Source of the DNA: Nocardia donostiensis
GTDB taxonomy: Bacteria; Actinomycetota; Actinomycetes; Mycobacteriales; Mycobacteriaceae
Length of the DNA stretch: 46,954 bases
Reading direction: 5' to 3'
NCBI RefSeq assembly: GCF_002081715.1
Contig: NZ_MUKP01000037.1
Span: forward strand, 1 to 46,954
A program made the translations under genes and the position numbers. Below the pieces are notes generated by a model. The model searched no databases and was not told where the DNA came from. It saw nothing but the letters and a program-made list of their open reading frames with translations. This document shows, piece after piece, positions 25,292 through 33,539 of this stretch (its first letter is position 1; each line of letters starts with the position of its first letter).

Positions 25292-26545
25292 ATGCGCGGC
25301 GCCAGGCCGGATCCCGGCGACTCGTATCTGGAGGAGAACCATCCTGCGATCTTCAGTGCCCGGCTGCTTGCCCAGCGTCTGGAGCGAATCATCCTGGAAA
25401 TGGGTGAAGGGGTATCCGAGGCCGTGTACCGAAGAACTCGTGATGCGGTCGTGCGCGGTAACTACGACTTCATCCTTGCCGATCAGGACAATGCGCGGGT
25501 TTTCGAGGCGCTACAGCGGGTACAGCCGTTTGTCGCCGCGTCCGGGCCCGCACGTCCGGACATCGGATTACCCCACGATCCACGGCAGCTGCGCGAGGTC
25601 TGGGAAGACCTTTCCGAAGCTGATAGAGAAGAACTGTTCCGATTGGATCCGTTCCTGGGGAATCGGAATGGGATTCCACACGCGGACCGAGACCTGTTCA
25701 ATCGCCGTAACCTGGACGAGATATCCCGGCAAGCCCGGGAATCCGAGGATTTCCATCGGTCCATGTCCTATTCCGAGCTCAGTCGCATGCTCGATGCCCA
25801 GCAAACCGGTGAGCCGCGGATCTACCTCTCCCATTTCGACGACAACGGAAGGGTCGCGTTTTCACTGGATGACCCCGATTTCGCCGATAATACCGCCGTT
25901 CTGCTCGAGCCCGCCGGTCGCGAGGGCGACGCGCTGCAATACGCAATCTCTACCTCGCAACAATTGCGGCAGTTGGCGTTGCTGACCTCGCCCGGTGACA
26001 GAACGGCGGTCTCCTTCTGGGGTGTCTACCGGCAACCACAGTCCTTTGTCGAAACGATTTTCCCGCAGTTCGCGCAGGATGGTGTTGCCGGAGTGCGCGA
26101 GTATCACACCGGCCTGCGCGCTACGCACGACGGCTCGTCAGGGCACATCACGACAGTCGGCCACTCCTATGCCAGTGTCCTGGCCGGCCATTCTGCTGGC
26201 GGCGGAGCGACACTCGACACCGACGACATCGTGTTCATCGGTAGCTGGGGCACCGGAGTGAACAATGCCGGCGAACTGAGTCTCGGCGGCGTCGCACCGG
26301 GGAACACCGCCGAACACGTCTTCTCGACAATGGCTTCCGGGGACCACGTGCAACTGATGCCCGACACCCACGGCCCACTGCCCACCGACCCCGAGTACGG
26401 TGCCAGGACGCTCGAGTCGTCGTCGGTGATTCCTGACCGCTGGAACAGTTTCGACCATAGTGCAGACTTCTACCTGGCCTCCACCAATCCGGCAGCGCAG
26501 AATATCGGGCTCGTTATCACCGGGCGCGGCGATCTGGTTTCCTGA
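25292..26545 (+). CDS. DUF1023 alpha/beta hydrolase
   Basis: 417 residues; GAGG lies about seven bases before the ATG at 25292. The C-terminal half is the DUF1023 alpha/beta-hydrolase module with nucleophile motif TVGHSYASVL (about residue 291) and a histidine in GDHVQL or DTHGP. The N-terminal ~150 residues are helical and charged and lack a signal peptide. DUF1023 proteins are typical of actinobacteria and often sit beside WXG100-like or lipoprotein genes linked to type VII secretion. No WXG100 gene is visible here. A small gene follows 48 bp downstream and may be its partner. Confidence 0.85.
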   Translation: MRGARPDPGDSYLEENHPAIFSARLLAQRLERIILEMGEGVSEAVYRRTRDAVVRGNYDFILADQDNARVFEALQRVQPFVAASGPARPDIGLPHDPRQLREVWEDLSEADREELFRLDPFLGNRNGIPHADRDLFNRRNLDEISRQARESEDFHRSMSYSELSRMLDAQQTGEPRIYLSHFDDNGRVAFSLDDPDFADNTAVLLEPAGREGDALQYAISTSQQLRQLALLTSPGDRTAVSFWGVYRQPQSFVETIFPQFAQDGVAGVREYHTGLRATHDGSSGHITTVGHSYASVLAGHSAGGGATLDTDDIVFIGSWGTGVNNAGELSLGGVAPGNTAEHVFSTMASGDHVQLMPDTHGPLPTDPEYGARTLESSSVIPDRWNSFDHSADFYLASTNPAAQNIGLVITGRGDLVS

Positions 26546-26593
26546 TGGTCGCCGCAGACATATCGCGGCAGCATTGAGACGATCGGCGGTGTG

Positions 26594-27055
26594 ATGAGTT
26601 CCGAACCTACCCGAGCGGCGGCTCTGGATCAGCTGTACGGGCATCTCCAGCGAACGCTGGGTGTGCTGCCGGGCAAACCCGCGTTGTCATTGGTACATCC
26701 GGCGATCCCGCAGGCTCGACTGCACCGGGGTGTGACACTGCCCTACCGTGCAGACGATCCGGACGACACCACCGAGTTCTTCGATATCGCGTACTGGGTG
26801 GTCGGGATCGCTCCGGATGCCGTGGGCGCATGTTTCGATCGGGTAGTGCGCACCTGGATCGAGGCCGGCTGGCCGACCCGAACGGACCGTGACGCACCGC
26901 CTCGATCGGCCTTTACCCGGACACCGGACCGGTTCGGGCTATCGGTGCGGGAAAGCGTGGACGCGTACTTGAGCCTTTCGGGCTCTACTCCTCCGTTTGT
27001 TCCCGGTGGCCCGGTGGGAGACCCTTTCCCGGAGTCCATAAGCCATCCTTCCTGA
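26594..27055 (+). CDS. Small hypothetical protein downstream of the DUF1023 hydrolase
   Basis: 153 residues from ATG 26594 (a GTG directly before it is equivalent). The sequence has no signal peptide or membrane segment. It contains TTEFFDIAYWVVGI and a DAVGACFDRVVRTWIEAGWPTRTD helix-rich centre, and ends in a Pro/Gly-rich tail. I do not recognise a domain. Position suggests an operon with the hydrolase, and a role as a partner or immunity-like factor is only a guess. Confidence 0.65.
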   Translation: MSSEPTRAAALDQLYGHLQRTLGVLPGKPALSLVHPAIPQARLHRGVTLPYRADDPDDTTEFFDIAYWVVGIAPDAVGACFDRVVRTWIEAGWPTRTDRDAPPRSAFTRTPDRFGLSVRESVDAYLSLSGSTPPFVPGGPVGDPFPESISHPS

Positions 27056-27209
27056 CCTTCCGGCAGCGCACCCCGTCCGGCGTTCTGCCCGGCAGTATCC
27101 CTGCGGTATGTCGCGCCGCCGGCAGAGTCGGTCGATCCGGGAACGCGACATCGCCTTTGGTGTCGTCGTTGTTCTCGCGCTGTCGTTCCGCTGAGCCGGG
27201 CAGCGCAGG

Positions 27210-27478
27210 GCTGCTTGTCGGCGCGCCAGACCAGCTTCGATGAGTGCGTCGCCGATCTCGGTGTCGTCCACCTCGGCGAGCTTGCGGCCGGGACCGATCG
27301 TCTCGGCGGTCCGATTGAGCACGTTAGTGTAGGCGCGCAACGTGTTGGCATTGCCCTTGATCTTCGGGGAGCCGACGAAGTCACCGATGGCCGCGCGGAC
27401 GGTCGGCACGCCGCTGTTGCCGATTCTGCGCCGTGCGGTCTTCAGCTCGACCACTGTCGCTGCCATGAGCGGACCCAT
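27210..27478 (-). pseudogene. Truncated tyrosine-type integrase, N-terminal part
   Basis: The minus-strand frame starting at 27478 (or an ATG four codons later) encodes AATVVELKTARRR and VRAAIGDFVGSPKIKGNANTL, then RAYTNVLNRTAE and DDTEIGDALIEAGL. This is the SAM-like core-binding domain of phage/tyrosine integrases. After about 90 residues the similarity stops, the frame becomes low-complexity, and no catalytic domain follows. It differs from the intact recombinase at 33.5-34.8 kb, so it is the relic of a second element. Confidence 0.65.
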
Positions 27479-27620
27479 TGCTTCCGCGACGTTCAGAAAC
27501 TCGGTGAGCGCTGTTTTGCACCACTACCCCCTTAGCCCCCAAGAGCGGGCAACAACGGCTCGCTCGGGTGAGGTCGAGTGGATCATCTCGGTCGATTCGA
27601 GCGTGCAGCGGGCCCAAAAG

Positions 27621-27832
27621 CTGTCTCAGAGGCCGAGTTCGGTGACGGCGTTATCGGCCAGGGGGTCGGCGGTGCGGATATAGCCGTGCACGGTGCGGGG
27701 GTTGGACCAGCGGCCTTGGCGCATGATTTCGCGGTCGGCTGCGCCACCGAGAGCGGCTTGGGTGGCGAAGCCTGCGCGTAGTGAGTGCCCGGAGAACAGG
27801 GTAGGGTCCAGGGCGGCGTAGCGTTTGACGAG
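27621..27832 (-). repeat. Direct repeat copy 1: 3' end of the tyrosine recombinase
   Basis: 212 bp almost identical to 33540-33760, in the same orientation. Differences seen are C/T at the last codon region (Glu for Lys) and an in-frame 9-bp deletion. It encodes only the last ~70 residues of the recombinase, including HSLRAGF, GRWSN and the catalytic tyrosine in HGYIR. Identity ends abruptly after GCGTTTGACGAG. It marks the left edge of the sulfur cassette. Confidence 0.9.
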
Positions 27833-27833
27833 G

Positions 27834-28100
27834 CTGACAGCAGAGTGCCGGCGCCTGGTGGAGCAGGTGCGCGCGGGAAAAACGGTGATGGAGCTGGCGG
27901 CCGAGTTCGGCCGCATCGACGGCGCGATCCGGGCCCGATGCCACCTGCTGTTGCCACCCGATCGGCGCGCGGAAGCCAACAGCAAGCGGTTGGCGGTGCA
28001 ACTGCTCGGCACCGACGTCACTACCCAGCATCTGACCGAGGGCGGCCGAGCCGAAGAACTGGACATCACCCTCGTCACCCGAACCCCGAACACAGCATGA
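27834..28100 (+). pseudogene. 3' fragment of an HTH-type gene
   Basis: From the edge of the repeat the + frame reads ECRRLVEQVRAGKTVMELAA, then EFGRIDGAIRARCHLLLP, and ends at TGA 28100. The xxLAAEFGRxxGAIRARC pattern is a helix-turn-helix-like module usually found at the C-terminus of larger proteins. No proper start exists; the frame begins inside the integrase repeat, so the 5' part was probably removed by the same rearrangement. The parent function is unknown. Confidence 0.5.
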
Positions 28101-28241
28101 GCACTGTGGTTTCGCCGGTGTCAGGAGGTGGCGGCCGCGCCTCCGCAGCCGGAATTCGCGCAGGTACCTCTGATGTGGTCGTCGTATCTCGACGGTAAGC
28201 CTGTACCCCGGTACAGGATGCAATCCCGAATACCGGCACCG

Positions 28242-28907
28242 TCAGGCGGGCTGTGTGTCCACGGGTAGGCCGGCGAGGCTCCATTCGAGCAGCCCTTCAT
28301 CGAGGCGCTTGACCTCGCGCCCGGCGGCGCGGGCGATACGGACGGCCTCCGGGGCCATCACGCAGTAACTGCCGCGGCAGTAGGCGACGATGTCGGTGCC
28401 GGTGGGGAGTTCGGCGAGGCGGTCGGCGAGTTCGGCGACTGGGATATTGACGGCGCCGGGGATATGACCGGCGGCGTATTCGTCGTGGGGGCGGACATCG
28501 AGCAGGGTGATCTCACCGGTATCGCGGCGGCGGATGAGTTCGTCGCGGGTGATGGCGTCGTCGGGAGATCCGAGGATCTCGGCGGCGACGCGCGCCGCGG
28601 CGGCCAGATGATTGTCGGCAACGGTTTGCACGAGGGCGAACAGGCGGGCGACGTCGGCACCGGCAAGGCGATAGTGCTGACGGGTGCCGTCGCGGCGAGC
28701 CTCGACCAGGCCGCCGGTTTTGAGTACCTGCAGGTTGGCCGAGGCGGTGGTCAGGTTCATCCCCGTGACGGCGGCGATGGATTCGACGGTGCGCTCGCCC
28801 TGGGCGAGTAGGTCGAGGATCTGCAGGCGGCGACCGTTGCCGAGGGCTTTGCCGACGCGGGCGATCTCGTCGAAGAGGGCGGCTTTGCCGCCTGTGGGCT
28901 CATCCAC
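28242..28907 (-). CDS. ArsR-family regulator fused to a rhodanese domain
   Basis: 221 residues. Residues 1-100 form an ArsR winged HTH (LGNGRRLQILDLLAQGERTV, then LTTASANLQVLKTGGLV). Residues 115-215 form a rhodanese domain (LLDVRPHDEYAAGHIPGAVNIP) with the active-site loop YCRGSYCVMAP, whose first cysteine is the persulfide-forming residue. Such fusions act as sulfide/persulfide-responsive repressors of sulfur genes. The gene is divergent from the dsrE-SQR-MFS cluster, and dyad sequences lie between. Confidence 0.92.
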   Translation of the reverse strand: MDEPTGGKAALFDEIARVGKALGNGRRLQILDLLAQGERTVESIAAVTGMNLTTASANLQVLKTGGLVEARRDGTRQHYRLAGADVARLFALVQTVADNHLAAAARVAAEILGSPDDAITRDELIRRRDTGEITLLDVRPHDEYAAGHIPGAVNIPVAELADRLAELPTGTDIVAYCRGSYCVMAPEAVRIARAAGREVKRLDEGLLEWSLAGLPVDTQPA

Positions 28908-28925
28908 TCTTGCTTCTCCAATACT

Positions 28926-28960
28926 CTTTGGAATAGATTATTCCATAGTTCTTTGGAATA
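28926..28960. promoter_or_regulatory. Operator for the ArsR-rhodanese regulator
   Basis: In an AT-rich patch between the divergent genes, GGAATAGATTATTCC (28930-28944) is a perfect dyad. CTTTGGAATA is directly repeated at 28926-28935 and 28951-28960. The position fits repression of both directions. Confidence 0.7.
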
Positions 28961-29042
28961 ACGTCGAATGTGGTGATTGTATTCGCCGCCCCCCATCTCC
29001 CGGCACGCTGGTGCCGGGGCATCGACCAGGGAGAACCCCACA

Positions 29043-29390
29043 GTGAACTATCTGTTCGTTCTGCACGATCCGCCGTATGGCACCGAGCGCACCTATAACG
29101 GGATCCGCTGGGCGCGGCAGATGTTGGAGGCCGGGCACGCGGTGCGGGTGTTCAACTTCGCCGACGCAGTGATCGCGGTGACCGCGGGCCAGAAGGTCCC
29201 CAACGGCTTCTACAACCTGGCGAAGATGACCGGCGCGCTGACCGGCAAGGGCGGGGTGATCGGTAACTGTGGGGCGTGTATGGACGCGCGCGGGATGAGC
29301 GAGGACCAGCTCGTCGACGGGGCGCATCGCTCCTCGATGGCAGAACTGGCCGAATGGACCGCCTGGGCTGACCAGGTCATCAACGTCTGA
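29043..29390 (+). CDS. DsrE/TusD-family sulfur-relay protein
   Basis: 115 residues starting at GTG 29043, preceded by GGGAGAA; the frame upstream is not family-like. The sequence NYLFVLHDPPYGTERTYNGIR, HAVRVFNFADAV and the cysteine-bearing GNCGACMDARG (about residues 77-87) match DsrE-like proteins. These carry sulfur as persulfide on cysteine in sulfur-transfer chains. It precedes the SQR-like gene by 31 bp and shares the ArsR-rhodanese control region, so it probably accepts or delivers sulfane sulfur in this cassette. Confidence 0.9.
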   Translation: MNYLFVLHDPPYGTERTYNGIRWARQMLEAGHAVRVFNFADAVIAVTAGQKVPNGFYNLAKMTGALTGKGGVIGNCGACMDARGMSEDQLVDGAHRSSMAELAEWTAWADQVINV

Positions 29391-29421
29391 CCCTCGTCGG
29401 ACTGGGAGAAATGAGAAGCGC

Positions 29422-30594
29422 ATGAGCAAAACCGTCGCTGTGCTCGGCGCCGGGGTAGGCGGGTTGACCGCCGCCGCCGAACTACGCAACGTCCTGCCGG
29501 CCGAGGACCGGGTGGTGCTCGTCGACCGGTCGTTCACCGGCAGCCTCGGGTTGTCGTCGCTGTGGGTGCTGCGCGGCTGGCGCACCCCCGAACAGGTCAC
29601 CGTGGCACCCGGCCCGTCGGCGCTACCCGGAGTCCAGATGGTGACCGGGGATATCGCCGGTATCGATGTGGCGGAGCGGAAGGTGGACTGCGGTGCGTCC
29701 GGGCAGATCGGCTACGACGCCCTGGTGATCGCCCTGGGCGCCGGACTGAACCCCGCCGCGCTCCCCGGATTGCCCGCCGCCCTCGATGCCGGGGTGGCCG
29801 GGGAGTTCTACACCGTCGACGGCGCTGCCGATCTGCACCAGCGGATCGGGAAGCTGGAGTCCGGGCGGGTGATGGTGCTGGTGGCGTCGACCCCGTTCAA
29901 ATGCCCGGCCGCGCCGTTCGAGGCCGCGTTCCTCATCGCCGACCAGCTCGGCGACAAGCACACCGACGGGGTGCGGGTGGACGCGTTCACCCCGGACCCG
30001 CTGCCGATGCCGGTCGCCGGCCCCGATGTCGGGAACGCGCTGGTGGAGTTGATGGATTCCAAAGGAATCGGGTTCCACGGCGGCAAAGCCGCCACCGGTG
30101 TCGACCCGAACGCACGAACGATCACGTTCGCCGACGGATCGACCGAAAAGTTCGACCTGCTCGCCGTGGTCCCACCACACGCGCCCACAGCCGCGGCCGC
30201 CTCTACCGGGCTGGGCTCGGCGGGCTGGATCCCGGTGGATCCGGCCACCCTGGCCACCACAGCCGATGGAGTGTTCGCGGTCGGGGACAGCACTGCGCTG
30301 CTGCTGCCCAACGGCAAACCGCTGCCGAAGGCCGCGATCTTCGCCGAAGCCCAAGCCTGCGTGGCCGCGCACCAGGCCGCCCGCTCCCTCGGCTATGACG
30401 CCCCCGACACCCGGTTCACCGGCGAAGGCGCCTGCTACGTCGAACTCGGTGACGGCTCGGCGGCCAAAGGCGAGGGCCATTTCCTGGCCGAACCCGCCCC
30501 CCAGGTGCAGCTGCGCGAACCCTCACCGGACTTCCACGAGGAGAAGCAACAGCAGGAGCGGGACTGGCTGACCCGCTGGAACACCCACGCCTGA
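29422..30594 (+). CDS. FAD-dependent sulfide:quinone-oxidoreductase-like protein
   Basis: 390 residues. An N-terminal FAD-binding motif AVLGAGVGGLTAAAEL, a second dinucleotide region and FAVGDSTALLLPNG near residue 290 place it in the pyridine-nucleotide-disulfide/SQR-FCSD group. The cysteine in STPFKCPAAPFEAAF (~161) corresponds to a redox cysteine of SQRs. GGGAGAAATGAG precedes the ATG. Expected role: oxidation of sulfide or another sulfur donor to sulfane sulfur with electrons to quinone, in concert with DsrE and rhodanese. The C-terminus is hydrophilic, so membrane anchoring is not obvious. Confidence 0.88.
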   Translation: MSKTVAVLGAGVGGLTAAAELRNVLPAEDRVVLVDRSFTGSLGLSSLWVLRGWRTPEQVTVAPGPSALPGVQMVTGDIAGIDVAERKVDCGASGQIGYDALVIALGAGLNPAALPGLPAALDAGVAGEFYTVDGAADLHQRIGKLESGRVMVLVASTPFKCPAAPFEAAFLIADQLGDKHTDGVRVDAFTPDPLPMPVAGPDVGNALVELMDSKGIGFHGGKAATGVDPNARTITFADGSTEKFDLLAVVPPHAPTAAAASTGLGSAGWIPVDPATLATTADGVFAVGDSTALLLPNGKPLPKAAIFAEAQACVAAHQAARSLGYDAPDTRFTGEGACYVELGDGSAAKGEGHFLAEPAPQVQLREPSPDFHEEKQQQERDWLTRWNTHA

Positions 30595-30600
30595 CCTCCA

Positions 30601-30636
30601 CCGCACCGGCCACCCACTCCGGGGTGGTCGGTGCGG
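30601..30636 (+). terminator. Hairpin between the SQR-like and MFS genes
   Basis: CCGCACCGGCCACCC (30601-30615) pairs with GGGTGGTCGGTGCGG (30622-30636), a 15-bp stem with one G.U pair and a 6-base loop. It starts six bases after the SQR stop. It could terminate or attenuate transcription before the transporter, or stabilise the upstream mRNA. Confidence 0.65.
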
Positions 30637-30659
30637 GCATTTCGGTGAAAGAAGTCCCC

Positions 30660-31934
30660 ATGACCAGCACCATCACCCACCTCCCCGATCCCGACCGGCC
30701 TGCCACCGTTGTTTCCGCGCAACGGCGCGCGCTGATCGTTCTGGTAGCCGCGCAGATCCTGTCCGGTGCCGGGCTGGCCGCTGGGATCACCGTCGGCGCG
30801 TTGCTGGCCCAGGACATGCTCGGCTCCACCGGTCTGGCCGGGCTTCCCAGTGCCCTGTTCACCGCGGGTTCCGCGCTCGCCGCGATCGCCGTGGGCCGTA
30901 TCAGCCAGGCCCGCGGGCGCCGCCCTGGGCTGGCGGCCGGGTATCTCACCGGCGCGGCAGGCAGCGTCGGGGTGATCGCCGCCGCGGTGGCCGACAACCC
31001 GATCCTGCTGTTCACCGCGTTGTTCGTCTACGGCTCGGGCACCGCCACCAACCTTCAAGCCCGCTACGCCGGCGCCGACCTGGCCACCGTCTCGCACCGC
31101 GGCCGCGCGGTCTCCACGGTGCTGGTCGCCACCACCGTCGGCGGTGTGGTCGGCCCCAACCTCGCCGCCCCCACCGGCGCCCTGGCCCGTGCTCTAGGGA
31201 CCCCGTATCTGGCCGGGCCGTTCCTGCTTGCAGCCCTCGCCTACACCCTGGCCGCGCTCGTGCTCCTGGTGTGGATGCGGCCCGACCCGCTGCTGCTCGC
31301 CCGGAAGGTCGGCGCGGCCGATTCCGAGTCCGGTTCGGCGGCCGCCGATAACACTGAGGACCTGCCGGCCACCGGTTCCGGGCGCGGCATCGCGGTCGGT
31401 GGGTTCGTGATGGCGCTGACCCAGCTGGTGATGGTGGCGATCATGACCATGACCCCGGTCCACATGCTCGACCACGGACACGGCACCGCCGCCGCCGGTC
31501 TGGTGATCGCCGTCCACGTGGCCGGAATGTATCTGCCCTCCCCGCTGACCGGGTGGCTCGTCGACCGCTACGGGCGCCTGCCGGTCGCCGCTGCCTCCGG
31601 GGTAACCCTGCTCGCCGCAGGGATCCTCGCCGCGACGGCACACGGCGACTCCGTCATCATGCTGGCGGTAGCGCTCGCGCTGCTCGGGTTCGGCTGGAAT
31701 CTGGGCCTGGTCGCGGGCACGGCCATCATCACCGACACGGTACCGCTGGCCACCCGCGCCGAAACCCAAGGCACCGTCGATGTCACCATCGCCATCGCCG
31801 GCGCCGCCGGCGGAATGGGCTCCGGACTCATGGTCGCAGCCGCCAGCTACCCCACCCTCGCCCTCGCCGGAGGCCTACTCGCACTGACCGTCGTGCCCGC
31901 CGCCGCACTCACCGCACGCACCCGCCGACCCTGA
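30660..31934 (+). CDS. MFS transporter of the sulfur cassette
   Basis: 424 residues from the ATG at 30660 (a GTG twelve codons upstream is less likely because it falls just after a hairpin). Twelve hydrophobic segments are visible, with an MFS motif-A-like loop after helix 2 (GRISQARGRRPGL) and its counterpart in the second half (GWLVDRYGRLPV). A polar cytoplasmic loop of about 35 residues separates the halves. Cassette position suggests export or import of a sulfur compound (for example sulfite or thiosulfate), but the sequence alone does not fix the substrate. Confidence 0.9.
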   Translation: MTSTITHLPDPDRPATVVSAQRRALIVLVAAQILSGAGLAAGITVGALLAQDMLGSTGLAGLPSALFTAGSALAAIAVGRISQARGRRPGLAAGYLTGAAGSVGVIAAAVADNPILLFTALFVYGSGTATNLQARYAGADLATVSHRGRAVSTVLVATTVGGVVGPNLAAPTGALARALGTPYLAGPFLLAALAYTLAALVLLVWMRPDPLLLARKVGAADSESGSAAADNTEDLPATGSGRGIAVGGFVMALTQLVMVAIMTMTPVHMLDHGHGTAAAGLVIAVHVAGMYLPSPLTGWLVDRYGRLPVAAASGVTLLAAGILAATAHGDSVIMLAVALALLGFGWNLGLVAGTAIITDTVPLATRAETQGTVDVTIAIAGAAGGMGSGLMVAAASYPTLALAGGLLALTVVPAAALTARTRRP

Positions 31935-31957
31935 CCCAGCCGCCACCGGCCGAAGGG

Positions 31958-32383
31958 TCAACGGGTGCGGCGACGCAGCCGGAACCAGGCCCGTATCGCG
32001 CGTGGGGCGGCCGCACCGATCACCACTGCGGCCAGCGGCACCGCGACATCGACCCAGGGATCCCGGATCGGCCGGTACACCGCCTGCCCGTCGCGGATCT
32101 CGATATATCCCAGCGGTCGCACGTCGACCCCGCCACCACCTCCGCCGCCCTCACCGGTCTCGGTGTCACCGGTCGAGCGGCCCGAGCCACCACCGAACCC
32201 GAACCCGCTGCGCGCCACCGGCACGATCGTCACCCCCTCGGCCACGATCGGATCCCCGAACACCGCCGACACCGACGCCTTCGCCCCGAGCCGCTCGGCC
32301 AGCCGCTCCAGCAACCGCACCGACCCCTGCGCCGCACCACCACCATCGCCACCGGCCGAGGCCTTCTCTATCTGCTGCGGCAT
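31958..32383 (-). CDS. GerW/YtfJ-family protein
   Basis: 141 residues from the ATG at 32383, eight bases after AGG; ATG 32389 and GTG 32392 are in frame but too close to that site. The core VSAVFGDPIVAEGVTIVPVAR and glycine-rich GFGFGGGSG match the GerW/YtfJ family, first known from spore germination in Bacillus but widespread in non-sporulating actinobacteria. A Gly-rich linker is followed by one hydrophobic segment (DVAVPLAAVVIGAAA) and a basic tail, so it is probably membrane associated. Function outside sporulation is unknown. Divergent from the MarR gene. Confidence 0.85.
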   Translation of the reverse strand: MPQQIEKASAGGDGGGAAQGSVRLLERLAERLGAKASVSAVFGDPIVAEGVTIVPVARSGFGFGGGSGRSTGDTETGEGGGGGGGVDVRPLGYIEIRDGQAVYRPIRDPWVDVAVPLAAVVIGAAAPRAIRAWFRLRRRTR

Positions 32384-32449
32384 AGCCATCACCTACCCAA
32401 TCCGGTCGGACCTTCCGTGCTGCCCGCGCTACCCTGAACAGAAAGGAGG

Positions 32450-32473
32450 CCACTACATAGTGGAGTCACTACA
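32450..32473. promoter_or_regulatory. Dyads overlapping the MarR start
   Basis: CACTACATAGTG (32451-32462) and TAGTGGAGTCACTA (32458-32471) are overlapping inverted repeats that cover the GTG start of the MarR gene. TACCCT upstream could be its -10 box. This fits negative autoregulation. Confidence 0.5.
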
Positions 32474-32918
32474 CGATATCGCGGGTGGTGATGACCTCAC
32501 CAGGGCCGCTACCGACCGACTGTTCGAACTCGCCGAAGTCCTCGGCGCGATGATGCAACACGGGATGGCCGAACACGGCCTCACTCCCGCCCGTGCCCGC
32601 CTGTTGTGGGCCCTGCACCACACCGGACCCACCACTCAACGCGCCCTGGCCGACCTGCTCGCCGTCACCCCCCGCAATATCACCGGCCTGCTCGACGGCC
32701 TGGCCGCCGACGAATACATCGCCCGCGAACCCCACCCCAGCGACCGCCGCGCCGTGCTGGTCACCCTCACCGACCGCGGCCGCGACTTCACCACCGACCT
32801 GCGCAACGGCCGCAACGCCCTGGCCGAAGCCCTGTTCACCGACACCCCCGACACCGAACTGAGCAGCTTCCTCACCGTCTTGGAAACCATCCTGACCACC
32901 CTGCGACACCAACCCTGA
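32460..32918 (+). CDS. MarR-family transcriptional regulator
   Basis: 152 residues from GTG 32460, preceded by AAAGGAGG about ten bases upstream. The winged HTH is standard (TTQRALADLLAVTPRNITGLLDGLAADEY, then HPSDRRAVLVTLTDRG), flanked by dimerisation helices. Overlapping dyads at its own start suggest autoregulation. It is divergent from the GerW-like gene, which may be its second target. It is the last intact gene before the resolvase relic and the right copy of the integrase repeat. Confidence 0.9.
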   Translation: MESLHDIAGGDDLTRAATDRLFELAEVLGAMMQHGMAEHGLTPARARLLWALHHTGPTTQRALADLLAVTPRNITGLLDGLAADEYIAREPHPSDRRAVLVTLTDRGRDFTTDLRNGRNALAEALFTDTPDTELSSFLTVLETILTTLRHQP

Positions 32919-32960
32919 CCCCGGGCCCAGTAAGACGCAACGACCGGTCCGACCAGGTCA

Positions 32961-33320
32961 CTCGCCGATACGCCCGGCCAGTTCGAAGAAAAGATCAGCG
33001 GCACTCTCACTCTCGCCGAACGGCCCGGCCTCCAAGCCGCTCTCGGCTACTGCGCTCCGGGGACATGCTCACCGTCCCAGGAAACCGACCGCCTCGGCCG
33101 CACCCTCCTCGAAGAACTGATCGTGCTCAACGACCTGTTCCAACAAGGCGTCGCGGTGAAGATCCTGCACGGCATCGCCGCCGGAGAGCACACCGAGCAC
33201 AGCCTCATTCTGGACCTCGCCCTCGCACTGGCCGAAGACCGACACCGCGACGTCGCCCGCAAAACCCGCAACAGACCGGAATCCATCGAACACCACCCGC
33301 TCAGGGTCCAGATGACACCA
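32961..33320 (+). pseudogene. Relic of a serine recombinase (resolvase)
   Basis: One + frame reads ERPGLQAALGYC, then ETDRLGRTLLEELIVLNDLF, GVAVKILHGIAAGEHTE and LILDLALALAEDRHRDVARKT. This is the middle of the resolvase catalytic domain of large serine recombinases, including the conserved DRLGR block. The N-terminal YxRVS part with the catalytic serine and the C-terminal DNA-binding part are missing, and no start codon serves the frame. Confidence 0.7.
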
Positions 33321-33539
33321 TCGGCAAGCACAAGGTGCGCCGCACCGGGCAGATCAGCCCTCTCGATGATGTTGCACTAAAACACAACATTGTTGCGTCT
33401 TGTGCGTGGAACACTGGATCGCCCAGGTAGAACGCGAATTTCACGGCGATACGCCAAAATGTCAAGTGCTCTCAACCTGCGACATAGCCCTCATCGCGAC
33501 GATGTGCAGTGCTGCATTGAAGGCAATTCCTCCTCATAC

